Shown: positions 31,496 through 42,542, counted from the stretch's first letter. The stretch: 64,000 nt of DNA from Tritrichomonas musculus (GCA_039105265.1 JAPFFF010000001.1:9610001-9674000), one strand, 5' to 3'. Notes: generated by a model not told the origin, from the letters alone. A program made the numbers and translations.

Positions 31496-34400
31496 TTACA
31501 TTAATTTGTTCCAACTGTAATTCAATTGAATCTTCAAATTATCGTAGAAAAAGTGGTCCACTTCCTCATCTTTTTTGCTATCATCAGTAATTTCCTTTTC
31601 TTTATTAATTCTCTCTTCAATCAAGGCCATGTATGCGTAAGCCTTAGATATCTCATTCATGTTGAGCAAAATAGTGAAAGTGCTTTGATAATCATCTACA
31701 AATGCCATTGTAAAGACATTTTCTTTATAAATTTTTAGGCATTTAATAAACTTCTTAATTTCATCATCATTACATATCAGTTTCAAAAACTTAATCGACG
31801 ACAAACCATCAGCAATCTTCGATGCAACATTTGCTGCTTCATTTGAATCACCAGCTATTTTCAATAGAAGAGAGAAAACTTTTTCTGAACCTTTGATCGT
31901 TGGAATGATTTCCATGATTTTCTTGACAGCTTCAACATTGGGCGAGAGACAGGCGTGAGCAAGAAGGATGTTCTGCTTGTTCACTTTATTTAGAGCAAAT
32001 TTGGCAGCTCTTTCAAATTGGCCAGTTAGAATCAGATACTCAATGTATTCGTCAGTAAAGGCGGAATTTTGACAGTTGCACGCCATGACGCACTTTTCGT
32101 TGTCTGAAGCTTTACTGCGCGTTATGCAGTGGATGCTTGGCAAAATAGTGTCATTCTCGTGCTTGGCAACCTGTAGAAACTGCAGAAACATCAGATCGCC
32201 AATTTGGTGTGCAAATCTTTCAAACTCATCAACTGTTCTGCACCTCAAGAAAGCTTTCTTTATAGAATTTAAACTTTTCGCATCATCATCATTATTATTA
32301 TTTTTACTCTCATTGTTAGCATCATCATTAATATTATTATTGTTGGTACCAGAGTCATTACTGCTGCTAACATCATCGTTATTATTGCTAGTCTTATTGT
32401 TAATATCATGATTTTCAGCATCATTGCAATTACTGTCACCAATATCATCATTAATAATATTAGTATTTTTAATATCATTATCATTAGCACCAACAGTACT
32501 TTCATCGTTTTGTACTTGACTTGGAATTGACCAAAAAGCGTCAATTATGACTTGGACGTTGTTGTTGACGGTTGTGCGAACAATTTCCAACGATGGAAAC
32601 TTGTGCAGCATCAGGACTGGCCTCGCTTGCGGCCTCGTCTGCACTATGCAGTAGCTGTCGTTGAGGACCTGGATGTCTCTTCCGAAGCATTGAAAAGTTG
32701 ACACGAAAGCCAAGTCGTTGGCTGAGAGGACTGCAATTTTACCGGACATGTCGCAGGCCATCACAAACTTTTTGTAGACAGCGATGGATCTCATTGAGAC
32801 TGACGAGAAAAGGAGGCTTCTTTTCTCGCCTGATGCCAGATTGAACATGTGAATGATGCTCTTTGACGTCGCCAAGTAAACGTTCTCTCCGGCAAAGGCA
32901 ACCGACACAATCGAGCCAAAAACGTTCTCGTCAATTTCGTATCTTTTTGGCATCAAGTAGCCAACGATGATCAAAAGATTGCTCGGAGAAGCCAGCAGCA
33001 GAGCCCACTTTGTCTTGTCGTCGTAGCAAGGACAGAAAAGTTTGATATTTGCTGCAAAATCCTTTGTGAAAGACGAGCGGTTGATTGTGTAGAGCTCGAA
33101 AGAAGAGAGAGTCGGCGTAAATGCAAGAATGTCTTCTTTGAGGACAAATTTGGTCACATTTTTGGAGATTTCAGTGGTTTCTCCTCTATCTTTGTAATTA
33201 ATAATATAAAGTTTCCCTCCGTTGACAATGATTGAGTCATCCTTGTAGAAACTAACTTGGCTGCCTTGTGTTATCCCTTCTATACGATATCTGGCGCAAA
33301 CTTTTTCAATAGAGAGATAATTGAAAATATGATCATCTTCACTAGGAGGACAGAGAATGGAGACGTGACCGGCACTACTGAGAAGGGCAACTCGACCTCT
33401 GTCTGCTGTCCAGGAGACAAGCTGATCAGTCAAACTGGGAATGAAAGATGTGATGAAAAGTTTGCTGTAATGACCAGTAGTGCGGAACTTGCTGCTGTAC
33501 TCGCTTTGTGGAAAGACTTGGAAGTGATTTGGTTGATTGAGAATTTGGTAAAAGTTTTGCTTCTCAATGCGATTCGAGCCAAGTGAGTAGCTGCGAGTGA
33601 TTACGCTACTCATACTTTCCATATGATCTTGTTCAAGAAATAAAGCTTGACCGACTCTTGATTTATCATTGGATTTCGAATTTTGATCATGTTTCTCATT
33701 GATATCAATTCTTTTAGTTTGATCAAGATTTATATTTTGATTATTATCAAGTTTTTGAATTTGATCATTTTTTTGGCTTTGATCAAGTTTTACATTTTGG
33801 CTTTGATCTGCTTTTTGTTTTTGCTGAAGTCTTGAAGTAATTAAATTTTTGTTTTTAATGGAATTTGGAATTTCTTTTATAATTGCGATCCCATTTTTGT
33901 AAACAACGAAGATTCTGTCTGGGTTTAGGTAGTCTGAGAATATGCCAAAGAGAGATTGCGATTTTGGACTAGATATCATGCAATCGATTGTCCATTCTTC
34001 ATTTACGTCATTGCTGCTGATTTCATTGTTTATATGATATCTATAAATTGAACCGTCTGTTGTTGCTAGCCAGAAACGGTCTGAAATGGAATGCGAAAAG
34101 ATTCCACTACAAAAGCAAAAGGTTTTGAGGTGGTTGCAAGAAATAATTGATGATATTGCTTTTGTAAATAAATTAAAAAGATAAAGATTTTGATTGGTTA
34201 ATAAAAGAAGACCATTTTGTCGAAATGGAAAGTATTCGATATGAAGTAATTTTTGAGTTTCATCAATCGGAAATCTGAGAATATCTGAAATACTATTGTC
34301 ATAAGCATTTTGTCTACTTTTAAAAGAAATTTTAATAGCAAAATAATTAAAAGTTTGCGGAGATGTGATTAAAATACGATTTGGATCAAATAAATCAAGC

Positions 34401-34957
34401 GAAATGCGTTTATATCCGGATTCAATATTCTGAATCCATAGAAGTGAAATATTAATTGAATGATATGAGTTGGAATTAATTGGTGTGAGTTTCATTTTTG
34501 ATCTACCGAGACTTTCAGCAGTCCCAACTGAAATTGAAAGTAATGATGGTTGCGCAGTTAATATAAAAAGTGTTGATGGATCATCAATTTTCCATTTTAT
34601 ATCAAGAATCGAAAGGGATGTTGAGCATGAACTTGGTGAAATCCCACCACGTCGTGATAATGAAAATAAATCATATATAAGGCAATTGCCATCTTCATCC
34701 CCGACGGCTAAAAGAATATCAAATGAATTCAATTTATGAAATTCAACAGTAGGAAAATTCCAGCTTAATGAAGTGATTTTCGCTTTGTGCTTTATTATCT
34801 TATTAAAAATTTTTAGCTTATTGTTCAATGTATGATATATAGTAACAATGTTTTCTGATGCAATAGCAAGTAAATTACTAGGTCCCCAGGCAATTTTATT
34901 TGGGTTTTCTAGCGTTATTTGATCCGAAATAGAAACATTTTGTATTTGATTTTGCAT
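31496..34957 (-). CDS. WDR11-like WD40 protein
   Basis: 1153 residues. The opening (IAWGPSNLLAIASENIVTIY, then HKAKITSLSWN, DILLAVGDEDGNCLIYDL, LDIKWKIDDPSTLFILT, ISLDLFDPNRILITS) follows the first propeller of WDR11 blade for blade, including the AWG start and the FDP element. A second propeller and a helical C-terminal region (~920-1140) follow, interrupted by a Gln/Lys/Asp repeat insert (~370-430) and an Asn/Asp-rich insert (~820-900). Family length is ~1220. WDR11 tethers vesicles at the trans-Golgi with FAM91A1 and C17orf75. The central part of the gene (32500-33600) is much richer in G+C than its ends. The assignment is by pattern only. Confidence 0.65.
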   Translation of the reverse strand: MQNQIQNVSISDQITLENPNKIAWGPSNLLAIASENIVTIYHTLNNKLKIFNKIIKHKAKITSLSWNFPTVEFHKLNSFDILLAVGDEDGNCLIYDLFSLSRRGGISPSSCSTSLSILDIKWKIDDPSTLFILTAQPSLLSISVGTAESLGRSKMKLTPINSNSYHSINISLLWIQNIESGYKRISLDLFDPNRILITSPQTFNYFAIKISFKSRQNAYDNSISDILRFPIDETQKLLHIEYFPFRQNGLLLLTNQNLYLFNLFTKAISSIISCNHLKTFCFCSGIFSHSISDRFWLATTDGSIYRYHINNEISSNDVNEEWTIDCMISSPKSQSLFGIFSDYLNPDRIFVVYKNGIAIIKEIPNSIKNKNLITSRLQQKQKADQSQNVKLDQSQKNDQIQKLDNNQNINLDQTKRIDINEKHDQNSKSNDKSRVGQALFLEQDHMESMSSVITRSYSLGSNRIEKQNFYQILNQPNHFQVFPQSEYSSKFRTTGHYSKLFITSFIPSLTDQLVSWTADRGRVALLSSAGHVSILCPPSEDDHIFNYLSIEKVCARYRIEGITQGSQVSFYKDDSIIVNGGKLYIINYKDRGETTEISKNVTKFVLKEDILAFTPTLSSFELYTINRSSFTKDFAANIKLFCPCYDDKTKWALLLASPSNLLIIVGYLMPKRYEIDENVFGSIVSVAFAGENVYLATSKSIIHMFNLASGEKRSLLFSSVSMRSIAVYKKFVMACDMSGKIAVLSANDLAFVSTFQCFGRDIQVLNDSYCIVQTRPQARPVLMLHKFPSLEIVRTTVNNNVQVIIDAFWSIPSQVQNDESTVGANDNDIKNTNIINDDIGDSNCNDAENHDINNKTSNNNDDVSSSNDSGTNNNNINDDANNESKNNNNDDDAKSLNSIKKAFLRCRTVDEFERFAHQIGDLMFLQFLQVAKHENDTILPSIHCITRSKASDNEKCVMACNCQNSAFTDEYIEYLILTGQFERAAKFALNKVNKQNILLAHACLSPNVEAVKKIMEIIPTIKGSEKVFSLLLKIAGDSNEAANVASKIADGLSSIKFLKLICNDDEIKKFIKCLKIYKENVFTMAFVDDYQSTFTILLNMNEISKAYAYMALIEERINKEKEITDDSKKDEEVDHFFYDNLKIQLNYSWNKLM

Positions 34958-35589
34958 CTAATAGGAAATTCAAAGGTCAATTGTTTTACCATGATATAAA
35001 ACTTATGATATCATATAAAAATTTACGAATAGATAGTACCGTATGCTTGCTTTTATTATAAGTATCACCTTTTAACATTTATATAATGCGCTTTTGCTGA
35101 AGTTAGTACAGTAATACACTTGATTAGAGAGTAGAACGTTCAAAATCTTTTATTTAGGTTTTCTGTCTCAATATATTTCATGATATCCATTTGTATTTGG
35201 CATAAAAATGTAAATTTCCATTAATGATCTTATATTTTAAAATAGTATTAGATAAATTTGGTCCACATCATAGCACTTAGTTTTTTTGTATAAAATATGC
35301 CAAAATGTTAAAATCTATGCAACTTCTGATATATAAACTAAATAAATAAAATGATTGATCACCTAGATCAATTAAAACGCATGCCAAAATCTATTCCGTC
35401 AAGAAAATACAAAGGAAAAAAATGCTCTTTCAACTCAGAAACAAAATTTACTTGAAATTAGCAATTTTGAAATAATTGCTAGACATAACGAAGAAGAATC
35501 TCGAATAAAAATGCAAGTCTTCTTGCTAGAGATAAAACAGATAAAAAATATACAAAGTGAAATCGGCCAACATTTATTATGATTTACAA
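34958..35589. other. Upstream region of the WDR11-like gene
   Basis: AT-rich. Bases ~35340-35590 contain short lysine-rich peptide fragments in broken frames that may be the N-terminal remains of the dead kinase that follows. Confidence 0.4.
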
Positions 35590-36175
35590 GTGCAATCATT
35601 TATAATTGATAACATCATCGATTCCAACCATCCAGCAATCATCAACTACTCCAGATTTTCATTTAATGACTTATATAGGACAGATAACCTTACAGTTTTT
35701 AGAGAATTTAACAAAAAGAACTAATTTCAAATATATTAAACAGATATCAGATTCAATTTTACTTAAAAGATTAAATAATGCAAAGAAACAAAAGATTCTA
35801 ATTAGCATTACCATAAGAGTGATGATACTTCATGAGCGCAACATAATTCACAGAAAGTGTTTTAATTGGCATTTCAGTTCCAACCGAAAATAACCGATTT
35901 TTTTCTCTATACAATTTTGAGTAAAAGCTATGCATTTGATTGATTATTCAATTTCATGGCACCTGAATTTTTAAGAGACTTTGAACACAGTAAAAAATAG
36001 GATGTCTTCTCATTCAGCGCTGAATGATTGAAATGCAGGTTTGAAAGAAATGATTGAAAAATGCTGTTCATTCTAGCCAGATGACGGCATTTGCAATAAG
36101 CTGAATTTGCAAGATTTCGAATAGTGAAAGCGCCTGTTGTTTTGATGATATCTATTTTGAGGAGTTGTTTTTATA
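35590..36175 (+). pseudogene. Dead TKL-type kinase gene
   Basis: Consecutive fragments in several plus-strand frames follow the order of a trichomonad TKL kinase: IDSNHPAIINYSRFSF (the beta3-alphaC to beta4 region), LHERNIIHR (catalytic loop, followed by KCFNW instead of DLKP), PKITDF-like residues near 35890, MAPEFLRDFEHSKK at about 35957 (APE motif), DVFSFS after a stop, and GLKEMIEKCCS at about 36040. Several stops and frameshifts interrupt it, so it is a host pseudogene of the large TKL family. The parent is not the kinase at 16528. Confidence 0.75.
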
Positions 36176-36600
36176 TAGTGATGGAATATCTAACAAATGT
36201 GGTAATGAGCGTAGATTCACACAATAATATTCAGTGAACATAAAAATGATCATTCATAAGAAAAAAAAAAAAAATGGTTTAATTGAGTCTGATATAATTG
36301 AAATTTTATATCAACTGAATGCAAATTGCAAATATTTTGTTACAACTGAAACTTTTTCTTTTTGAATTTTGGCAAGAAAAGATTTATTTTAATGACAATT
36401 CTTATCGAAGAGATGTTCATCATTAGTATTGAAAGAGGAATCATATTATTAGCCTTTGCATTCTTTTTGGCAAGCGGAATGCAAAAAAGAATGCAAAGCG
36501 GAAGGATAGAATCAATGAATTATTGATTTGAAAGAGGAATCAATGAATTACTATTAAAAATATATCTAAAGAGGAATCATATTATTAACCTTTGCATGAT

Positions 36601-36797
36601 TTTAACTCTTGCTTTTACTGGAATATTATTAACCTTTGCATTCTTTCCATCATTGAGCATAATTGCTTTGAATATCAAAGTAATGAATATAATTATGGCA
36701 AAATTCTCTGCTCTTTCAAATCAAAATTATGCTCAATAATGGAAAATCAATTGTTAGATATAAAAGAATCAAAATTCCAGTAAAAGCAAGAGTTAAA
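36601..36797. repeat. Foldback element with perfect 24-bp ends
   Basis: The 24 bases at 36601-36624, starting TTTAACTCTTGC, are the exact inverse of 36774-36797. A second inverted pair lies inside: 36647-36664 (CCATCATTGAGCATAATT) and 36725-36742, 17 of 18 bases alike. The whole could fold into a long cruciform. Short direct repeats (ACCTTTGCAT and TTGCATTCTTT) occur just upstream and within. Confidence 0.7.
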
Positions 36798-39013
36798 AGG
36801 GTGACACTTTTTCAGAAAGGCTCAAAAAGTGACGTAGATCAAGCAATTATTTTGGAAAAAGCATTCATTTTTCATCAAGTTTATTTAAAAAAAAATAGTA
36901 ATTCATTGTTTATTAACAATGATAAATAAAGGTAAAAAAAGATGCTTTTTAATCACTACTCAAAAAGCTGCGTGCTCATACTTGTTGCATTCACACACGC
37001 ATGTTTCTTTTTTATTAAATGTCCAGTTTATTTAAAAATGAAAAAAGAATTCATATTTTGCCTTCATTTTTAAGATCTTGAAATAAAAATACGATATTGT
37101 TTTAATTAGTTTATTGTTTTATAAACGCCAAGCAGTTTCTTGTTTATATTGAGATCTACAATATGAAATACAGAATAAGAACTCATCAAAATATATATAG
37201 AATATTTAGATATATATCTAGATATATATTGAATTGCGAAGTTTATTTTATTATAAAACGATCATTGATCCTAAGAGATATGATATTTGTAAAAGATCTA
37301 ATATTTGAATATGATTTATCATTTCTAATTGAAAACACTTGCAAATGGGCTGTTTAAATTCAAGTATTAAGTTGAATTGATATTTGAATTTAATAAAATA
37401 ATAAAAATAAAAAAAAAGTATAAATGTTTATTGTTTTGTTGCAGATTGGTAATGAATATGACCTAATTTTGCATAATATTAATTTTTTTTACATAGTTTT
37501 GGCGTTTCATAAACTATTGATTAAAATAGAGTATAACAATTCTGAAATATTGCAAAAAATAATGCTAAAAAGCATATACAAACTGGAAACAATCTTTATT
37601 ATGAAATTCAGGAATCATATAAAAAGGATTAAAAAATATACTTATAATAAATTATAATTTTGTATTTCATATTTAGTCATTTTCATTTTGAATTATATAT
37701 ATATATATAACATGATTTAAAAAAATGTTTTATCAAGATCAAATGATTTTTAGATAAATAAATATTTTTTTCTATATATACTTTTTCATTTAAAAAATTA
37801 ACAAAAATGTTTAATTCCCTGCTTTTCTAATTAGATAAAAGCAATGTATGAAGTTTATTTTTTTATAATATTTTTATTCTTTGAAAGATTAATAAATTAA
37901 AACAATAAAAAAGTTAATAATTTTATACAAATAATATATATTCTTTCTCAATTACAATAGTAATAGATATGAACAGAAAGAAAAAAAAAACAATTGATAT
38001 TTTCATATATTTAAAAATAAAAATAAAAAAAAGCTAATGATATAATAAAATCGATATCAAATAAAATAAACGAGAAAAGAAAGTCTCTTTTTTATTGAAA
38101 ACCTAAATTAAAAGAAGATTTTGAGACTTTTAAAAAATGGTGGAATTGCGACTTTTTCAAAGAACTTAAAAATTCAGAAGAGGGAATTGGGACTTTTTCA
38201 TAGATCAATCTTATTTAAAAAGTTTATCTCATATTAATTTCTGATGTTTATTTTTTAAAAAGTAACCACATTCAATTCATAAAAACTATTTTTGCTTCAT
38301 TAATCGACTAAATAAATTTAGTAGAACTACTATTTTTAATCATTTAATTCGATACATTACATCATCTTAATGCATTATCCTTAACATTTTTTTAATATAA
38401 CATATTTTATATAATATAATTTTAATATAAGAATGGAATATCTTTAATTAATTTGAAAAAAGTTGAATCTGAGATATTAACACCTTTGCTATAATATAAA
38501 ATATATTGCCTTTGAAAAATATATATATATTTATTTTAATCAATATATTTTTTTAGATGAGTCCATCAAAAATAGAAGAGTGATATGAAGAAACTGCTTT
38601 TATATATATAGATATTTGCATTTTTTTGACTAAAAAGATCAAGTGAAAAGCACATCAATGAAATTAAACCATTTAAATTGAATAATCCGAGATTTTATCA
38701 CTTTCAAACAATTTAAATTTACAATAAGAATCATTAACCTCATTATTCAATTATAAAAACTATGATTTCATATATGCATAATTTTCGGTAATTAAATGAT
38801 TTATCATACTGTTTTTAGTTTATATTTGAAATATCTATTTTCATTGAAATATGAATTGAAATATTATTCTCAAAAACTCACGCTCACGAATAACGAAAAA
38901 ATGACATTTCAGAATATTTGAAAAGAAAAGATTTTTCGTTCTGAAAAAGTCATAAGTTTACATCATCCATTTTTCTTTTTAAATTAATTTCAAACTGTTT
39001 TTTTAATTTCAAA
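36798..39013. other. 2.2-kb AT-rich intergenic region
   Basis: No supported gene; short open frames here are Ile/Lys/Tyr-rich and look like chance AT translation. GGAATTGCGACTTTTTCA at about 38144 recurs as GGAATTGGGACTTTTTCA at about 38183. Nothing else stands out. Confidence 0.45.
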
Positions 39014-39967
39014 ATGCAAATTTCATACTCTGCGAATAGCATTGAGAAAAAAATCACAAATGCAATTCCAAAAGCATGTCAATATCAATCACATCATCGG
39101 GAACAGTTTAATAATATGCAATTTCCATGCTCACCAACAAATACAAAAGTACCTATATATTGTCAATGTCCTTTTACTTCCATTAGCACAGTTAAAAACA
39201 AGAATAAAAGCAAATCATGTAGATATGAATCCAATAATATATCAAAAGATTTATTCATTAATTCTTCATCAAAATCATGCAAAGATATTGATTTGAAAAT
39301 ATTAAAAAAATTAAAAATTAAAAATAATCAATTGGATTTAAACATAAAAAAATATATTAATCAAGTTGCAAAAATAAACAAAAAAGGAAATAAAAGACAA
39401 AATATAGGTGTAGCATCACCTTTTTATTATTATGGTAAGAAATTACGTAATCCATTTACTGCTGAAGAAGATCAAAAAATTATTAATTTGGCTGGAAAAT
39501 ATGGAACCAGGCAATGGTCATTAATTGCTTCATTTTTAGTTGGTAGAACTCCTAAGCAATGCAGAGATAGGTATTCAAATTATCTTGCACCAGTTTTTTT
39601 TAAAGGTGAATGGTCAAAAGAAGAAGACGAACTGCTTTCTAAACTTTATGCTGAAATTGGACCTAAATGGTCGGTTCTCCAGAAATCTTTTCCAGGAAGA
39701 AGTTCAAATTCAATTAAAAATCGATGGAATTATTTCCTTTGCCGACAAGATAAAATTGAAAATAATGATTGTGAAAAGAAAACGATGTTATGTCAAAAAG
39801 AATATGAAACGAAAGAAGACACTAATAGCAGTAGTTCAAATACAGCAGATAGCACAAAAAGTGATAAAAATGAAGCTTTTGCAATATTTGATCAAGAAAG
39901 CGAAATTTTTGATATCGTTGATAACGATATGATAGGATATAGTAATGAATGGGATGCATTCAATTAA
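39014..39967 (+). CDS. Two-repeat Myb DNA-binding protein
   Basis: 317 residues; TTTCAAA runs directly into the ATG. Two Myb repeats occupy about residues 145-245: FTAEEDQKIINLAGKYG with RQWSLIASFL and RTPKQCRDRYSNYL, then GEWSKEEDELLSKLYAEIG with PKWSVLQKSFPGRSSNSIKNRW. Each carries the three spaced aromatic residues and the recognition helix of R2R3 Mybs. The N-terminal 140 residues are disordered and Lys/Asn-rich; the C-terminus is acidic and Ser-rich, as in an activating region. In T. vaginalis small Mybs of this kind bind promoter elements such as those of ap65-1; a similar transcription-factor role is inferred. Confidence 0.85.
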   Translation: MQISYSANSIEKKITNAIPKACQYQSHHREQFNNMQFPCSPTNTKVPIYCQCPFTSISTVKNKNKSKSCRYESNNISKDLFINSSSKSCKDIDLKILKKLKIKNNQLDLNIKKYINQVAKINKKGNKRQNIGVASPFYYYGKKLRNPFTAEEDQKIINLAGKYGTRQWSLIASFLVGRTPKQCRDRYSNYLAPVFFKGEWSKEEDELLSKLYAEIGPKWSVLQKSFPGRSSNSIKNRWNYFLCRQDKIENNDCEKKTMLCQKEYETKEDTNSSSSNTADSTKSDKNEAFAIFDQESEIFDIVDNDMIGYSNEWDAFN

Positions 39968-40176
39968 GCAAATATTTAATCAATTTAACAATTGTCAAAG
40001 AATAATATTTTTATATTCAATAAATTTATTAAAATGTTATATACTTTGTTTTATTGCATAAATCTAATTTCGATAAATGTTATCTTCTTTATAAAAAACA
40101 CAAAGTAATGTTGTTTAAGACTTTCATTTGATCAATTATTCCTTTTTTATATCACAATTCAATACTAATTTAAAAA

Positions 40177-40644
40177 ATGAATAATGTTGAAAAAGATTTT
40201 TGTCTAGATTTTACCAAAAAATTAATCAAGTGCGAATTATCTATTCCTTTTGTGCATCCAGTTGACCGAAATGCAGATTATGCACCAGCTTATTTTCGAA
40301 TTATCGATCATCCAATGGATCTTACAACAGTAAAAACAAAAATAATTGATGGGAAATACAAATCATCTAATGAATGGCATGCTGATATAAATTTGATATG
40401 GAAAAATGCAGTAACCTTTAACAAAAAACCGTCTCCTATATATTATGTTGCTGATTTTCTCCAAAAGAAGTGCGATCGTCATCTTGCAAAGATACCAAAA
40501 ACAAAGCAAGATTTATTGTTGATGAAACTCGAAAAGGTGAATAACAAAATGACAAAATTACTAGCTTTTGACATGGCAGAACACAGTAGTGTTCTCAAAG
40601 TTGATCCAAAACTACTACAAGCAAACACATTCAGCTCATTATAA
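40177..40644 (+). CDS. Single-bromodomain protein
   Basis: 155 residues, nearly all bromodomain: IPFVHPVDRNADYAPAYFRIIDHPMD (ZA loop with the usual PVD and HPMDLTTV), KTKIIDGKY, then WKNAVTFNKKPSPIYYVA, where Asn-82 is the acetyl-lysine-binding Asn. The family usually embeds this fold in larger chromatin proteins; here only ~45 residues follow, as in the short bromodomain proteins reported from trichomonads. I infer binding to acetylated histone tails as a subunit of a complex. TTCAATAC lies 20 bases upstream of the ATG as a candidate initiator. Confidence 0.88.
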   Translation: MNNVEKDFCLDFTKKLIKCELSIPFVHPVDRNADYAPAYFRIIDHPMDLTTVKTKIIDGKYKSSNEWHADINLIWKNAVTFNKKPSPIYYVADFLQKKCDRHLAKIPKTKQDLLLMKLEKVNNKMTKLLAFDMAEHSSVLKVDPKLLQANTFSSL

Positions 40645-40779
40645 GATGTTTCGAATAATAATTGTTTCTAAAATAAATATAAATATATTTCTCAATATTG
40701 ATTATTAATTTTTTGTAAACATATTTAAAAAGGAGTATAAAAAACACTTTAATGAAAAAAATAGAAGCAAAATATATTT

Positions 40780-42525
40780 TCACAAATGAACTTGTGTAAA
40801 TGCTGATAAAACAGGATTGTTTTGAATATCATCAATTTGAGGATGTATTTCTGGAATGTCATCATAATCTTCTTTTGTCAAAATAAAAGCTTCAACGAAT
40901 GTATCCGCAATAACTGTCACTGTTTCACTTCTTCCAAGCAGCAGTGAAGGCTCTCCAAGAACACATCCATTAGTGCCATTTAGAGTTTGTACTAAAGAAC
41001 CTGTAGTTGAGTAAGCACTCATTTTTCCACTTTTTACAAATATCATTTTTTTACTAACTTGTCCATTTACAATTAGATTTTCGCCTGGTGAAAAAATTCT
41101 TGGCTTCAATTTGAATGCAACTTTTTCTAAAGCATAATCAGGTTTATCTTTTAATGAATTAACCATGTTGAATACTTCCATATGTAATGCAAGTTCGAGT
41201 CTTTTTTGAAGAGATATAGGCAATGTTAATGCAGCATCATAAAATTCTGATCGATCTTTATCTTTATCCCAAATATATTCTGAATATACAAGAACTTCAT
41301 GAATGGCATCATCATCTAGACCTTGCGATTTTAATGTTTGGTATACTGATCTAAACTGTCTGTAAAATGCTAACTTTAAGGGATCAGCAACAATTGTGAC
41401 CATCATTGATATGAAAAAGTTGTAGTAAAAGCATCCAATTAGTTCAATAAAAATAAAAATAAGAATTTCATTAAAATTGTAAGGATGTAAATCTCCGTAA
41501 CCAATTGTTGTAATAGTTGTTGTTATGTAATAATAAGTTCGAAAATATTGAGAAATCTTGGAATATTCTGCAACTCCAGATTGAATTAACCAAGTATTAG
41601 TTCCATTCTGGTATTTGCCGATTGCCCACCAAGTGCAAGCTAGATATTGGACAATTAGTAAAAGGTAGCATAATAATATATACATTGTTGAAGCAGCACC
41701 ATAAATTATGATTTTATTCCTTATTTCATTATGTGCATCAACAAGTCTTAAAATTCTTAAGAATTTTAATAAAACTAATGCATCATAAACATAATTATTA
41801 TGTAATAAATATCCAATTATATAAAACGGCCAAGGAACTATCCAATAGATAAACTTTTTCCAACGCTTCAAAGATTTCATAATCGATTCTTTATCTGTAC
41901 GAACAATTCCGCATACTAATATTCCTGTATGATAAAAAACATAAAGATCAGCGAAATAAAACGCATCAAGTGCAAGAGCCGAAAAAACATATGCTTTTGT
42001 TCTTGGAAAGTCAAAAAGCCAATCAAAAGGAATTTCCATTAACGAAATGCATGACATTAAGAGCATTGTATATTCCCAAAATCGTCTCACTCTGCTATAT
42101 GGATAAATTCCATATTGGTCACGACTTGCATTATAGAGTTTAACAGTGTTATCAAGGATTTCTGAATCAATAGACTTCCCTTTTGGCTTAATATGAAATA
42201 TTTCTCTGAATTTCTGTCCAGCGAAATCGATTACATTTTCAATTGGCTTGATACCATTAAGTTTGTGCCTTTCATTGTCTTTATTTTTATCTTTGTCTTT
42301 ATCTTTATGTTTGTTTCCATCGTTGTCTTTATTTTTATGCTTCTCTTTATCTTCATCTTTATTTTTGTGTTTGTCTTTGTTCTTATTTTTGTCTTTATCT
42401 TTGTTTTTATGTTTTTCTTTATCTTTGTCTTTTTGTTTATGCTTATTTTTTTTAGTATCTTTTTCTTTAAAATCTTGATAGCTTTCCTTATCACTATAAA
42501 AACTTTCCATTTCGTCTTCCTCCAT
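40780..42525 (-). CDS. Voltage-gated-like K+ channel with cyclic-nucleotide-binding domain
   Basis: 581 residues. The first ~90 are a Lys/Asp/Asn/His repeat tract (KDKDKNK type) encoded by imperfect hexamers. Six membrane segments follow (~residues 145-385), with a hydrophobic LVLLKFLRILRLVD segment in the S4 position and the pore sequence TTITTIGYGD at ~335-345, a potassium selectivity filter. Residues ~455-565 form a CNBD (FSPGENLIVNGQ, KKMIFVKSGKMSAY, GCVLGEPSLLLGRSETVTV). The usual phosphate-binding Arg lies in a degenerate cassette, so cAMP/cGMP binding is uncertain, as in EAG-type channels. It resembles HCN/EAG-type channels of other protists. It probably sits in the plasma membrane. 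Confidence 0.85.
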   Translation of the reverse strand: MEEDEMESFYSDKESYQDFKEKDTKKNKHKQKDKDKEKHKNKDKDKNKNKDKHKNKDEDKEKHKNKDNDGNKHKDKDKDKNKDNERHKLNGIKPIENVIDFAGQKFREIFHIKPKGKSIDSEILDNTVKLYNASRDQYGIYPYSRVRRFWEYTMLLMSCISLMEIPFDWLFDFPRTKAYVFSALALDAFYFADLYVFYHTGILVCGIVRTDKESIMKSLKRWKKFIYWIVPWPFYIIGYLLHNNYVYDALVLLKFLRILRLVDAHNEIRNKIIIYGAASTMYILLCYLLLIVQYLACTWWAIGKYQNGTNTWLIQSGVAEYSKISQYFRTYYYITTTITTIGYGDLHPYNFNEILIFIFIELIGCFYYNFFISMMVTIVADPLKLAFYRQFRSVYQTLKSQGLDDDAIHEVLVYSEYIWDKDKDRSEFYDAALTLPISLQKRLELALHMEVFNMVNSLKDKPDYALEKVAFKLKPRIFSPGENLIVNGQVSKKMIFVKSGKMSAYSTTGSLVQTLNGTNGCVLGEPSLLLGRSETVTVIADTFVEAFILTKEDYDDIPEIHPQIDDIQNNPVLSAFTQVHL

Positions 42526-42536
42526 TATTTTATATA

Positions 42537-42542
42537 AATGAC
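42537..42542 (-). promoter_or_regulatory. TCATT initiator before the channel gene
   Basis: Minus-strand CGTCATTTATATAAAATAATG places the initiator A at about 42539, some 14 bases before the ATG. It fits TCA(+1)YW. Confidence 0.45.

Noticed and set aside
36592-37657. Four short plus-strand open frames
   Set aside because: The first two lie in the foldback element and the others have only AT-biased residues; no conserved pattern.
42193-42537. Plus-strand frames rich in Phe, Leu and Ser resembling membrane proteins
   Set aside because: Antisense reading of the Lys/Asp repeat tract at the N-terminus of the channel gene.
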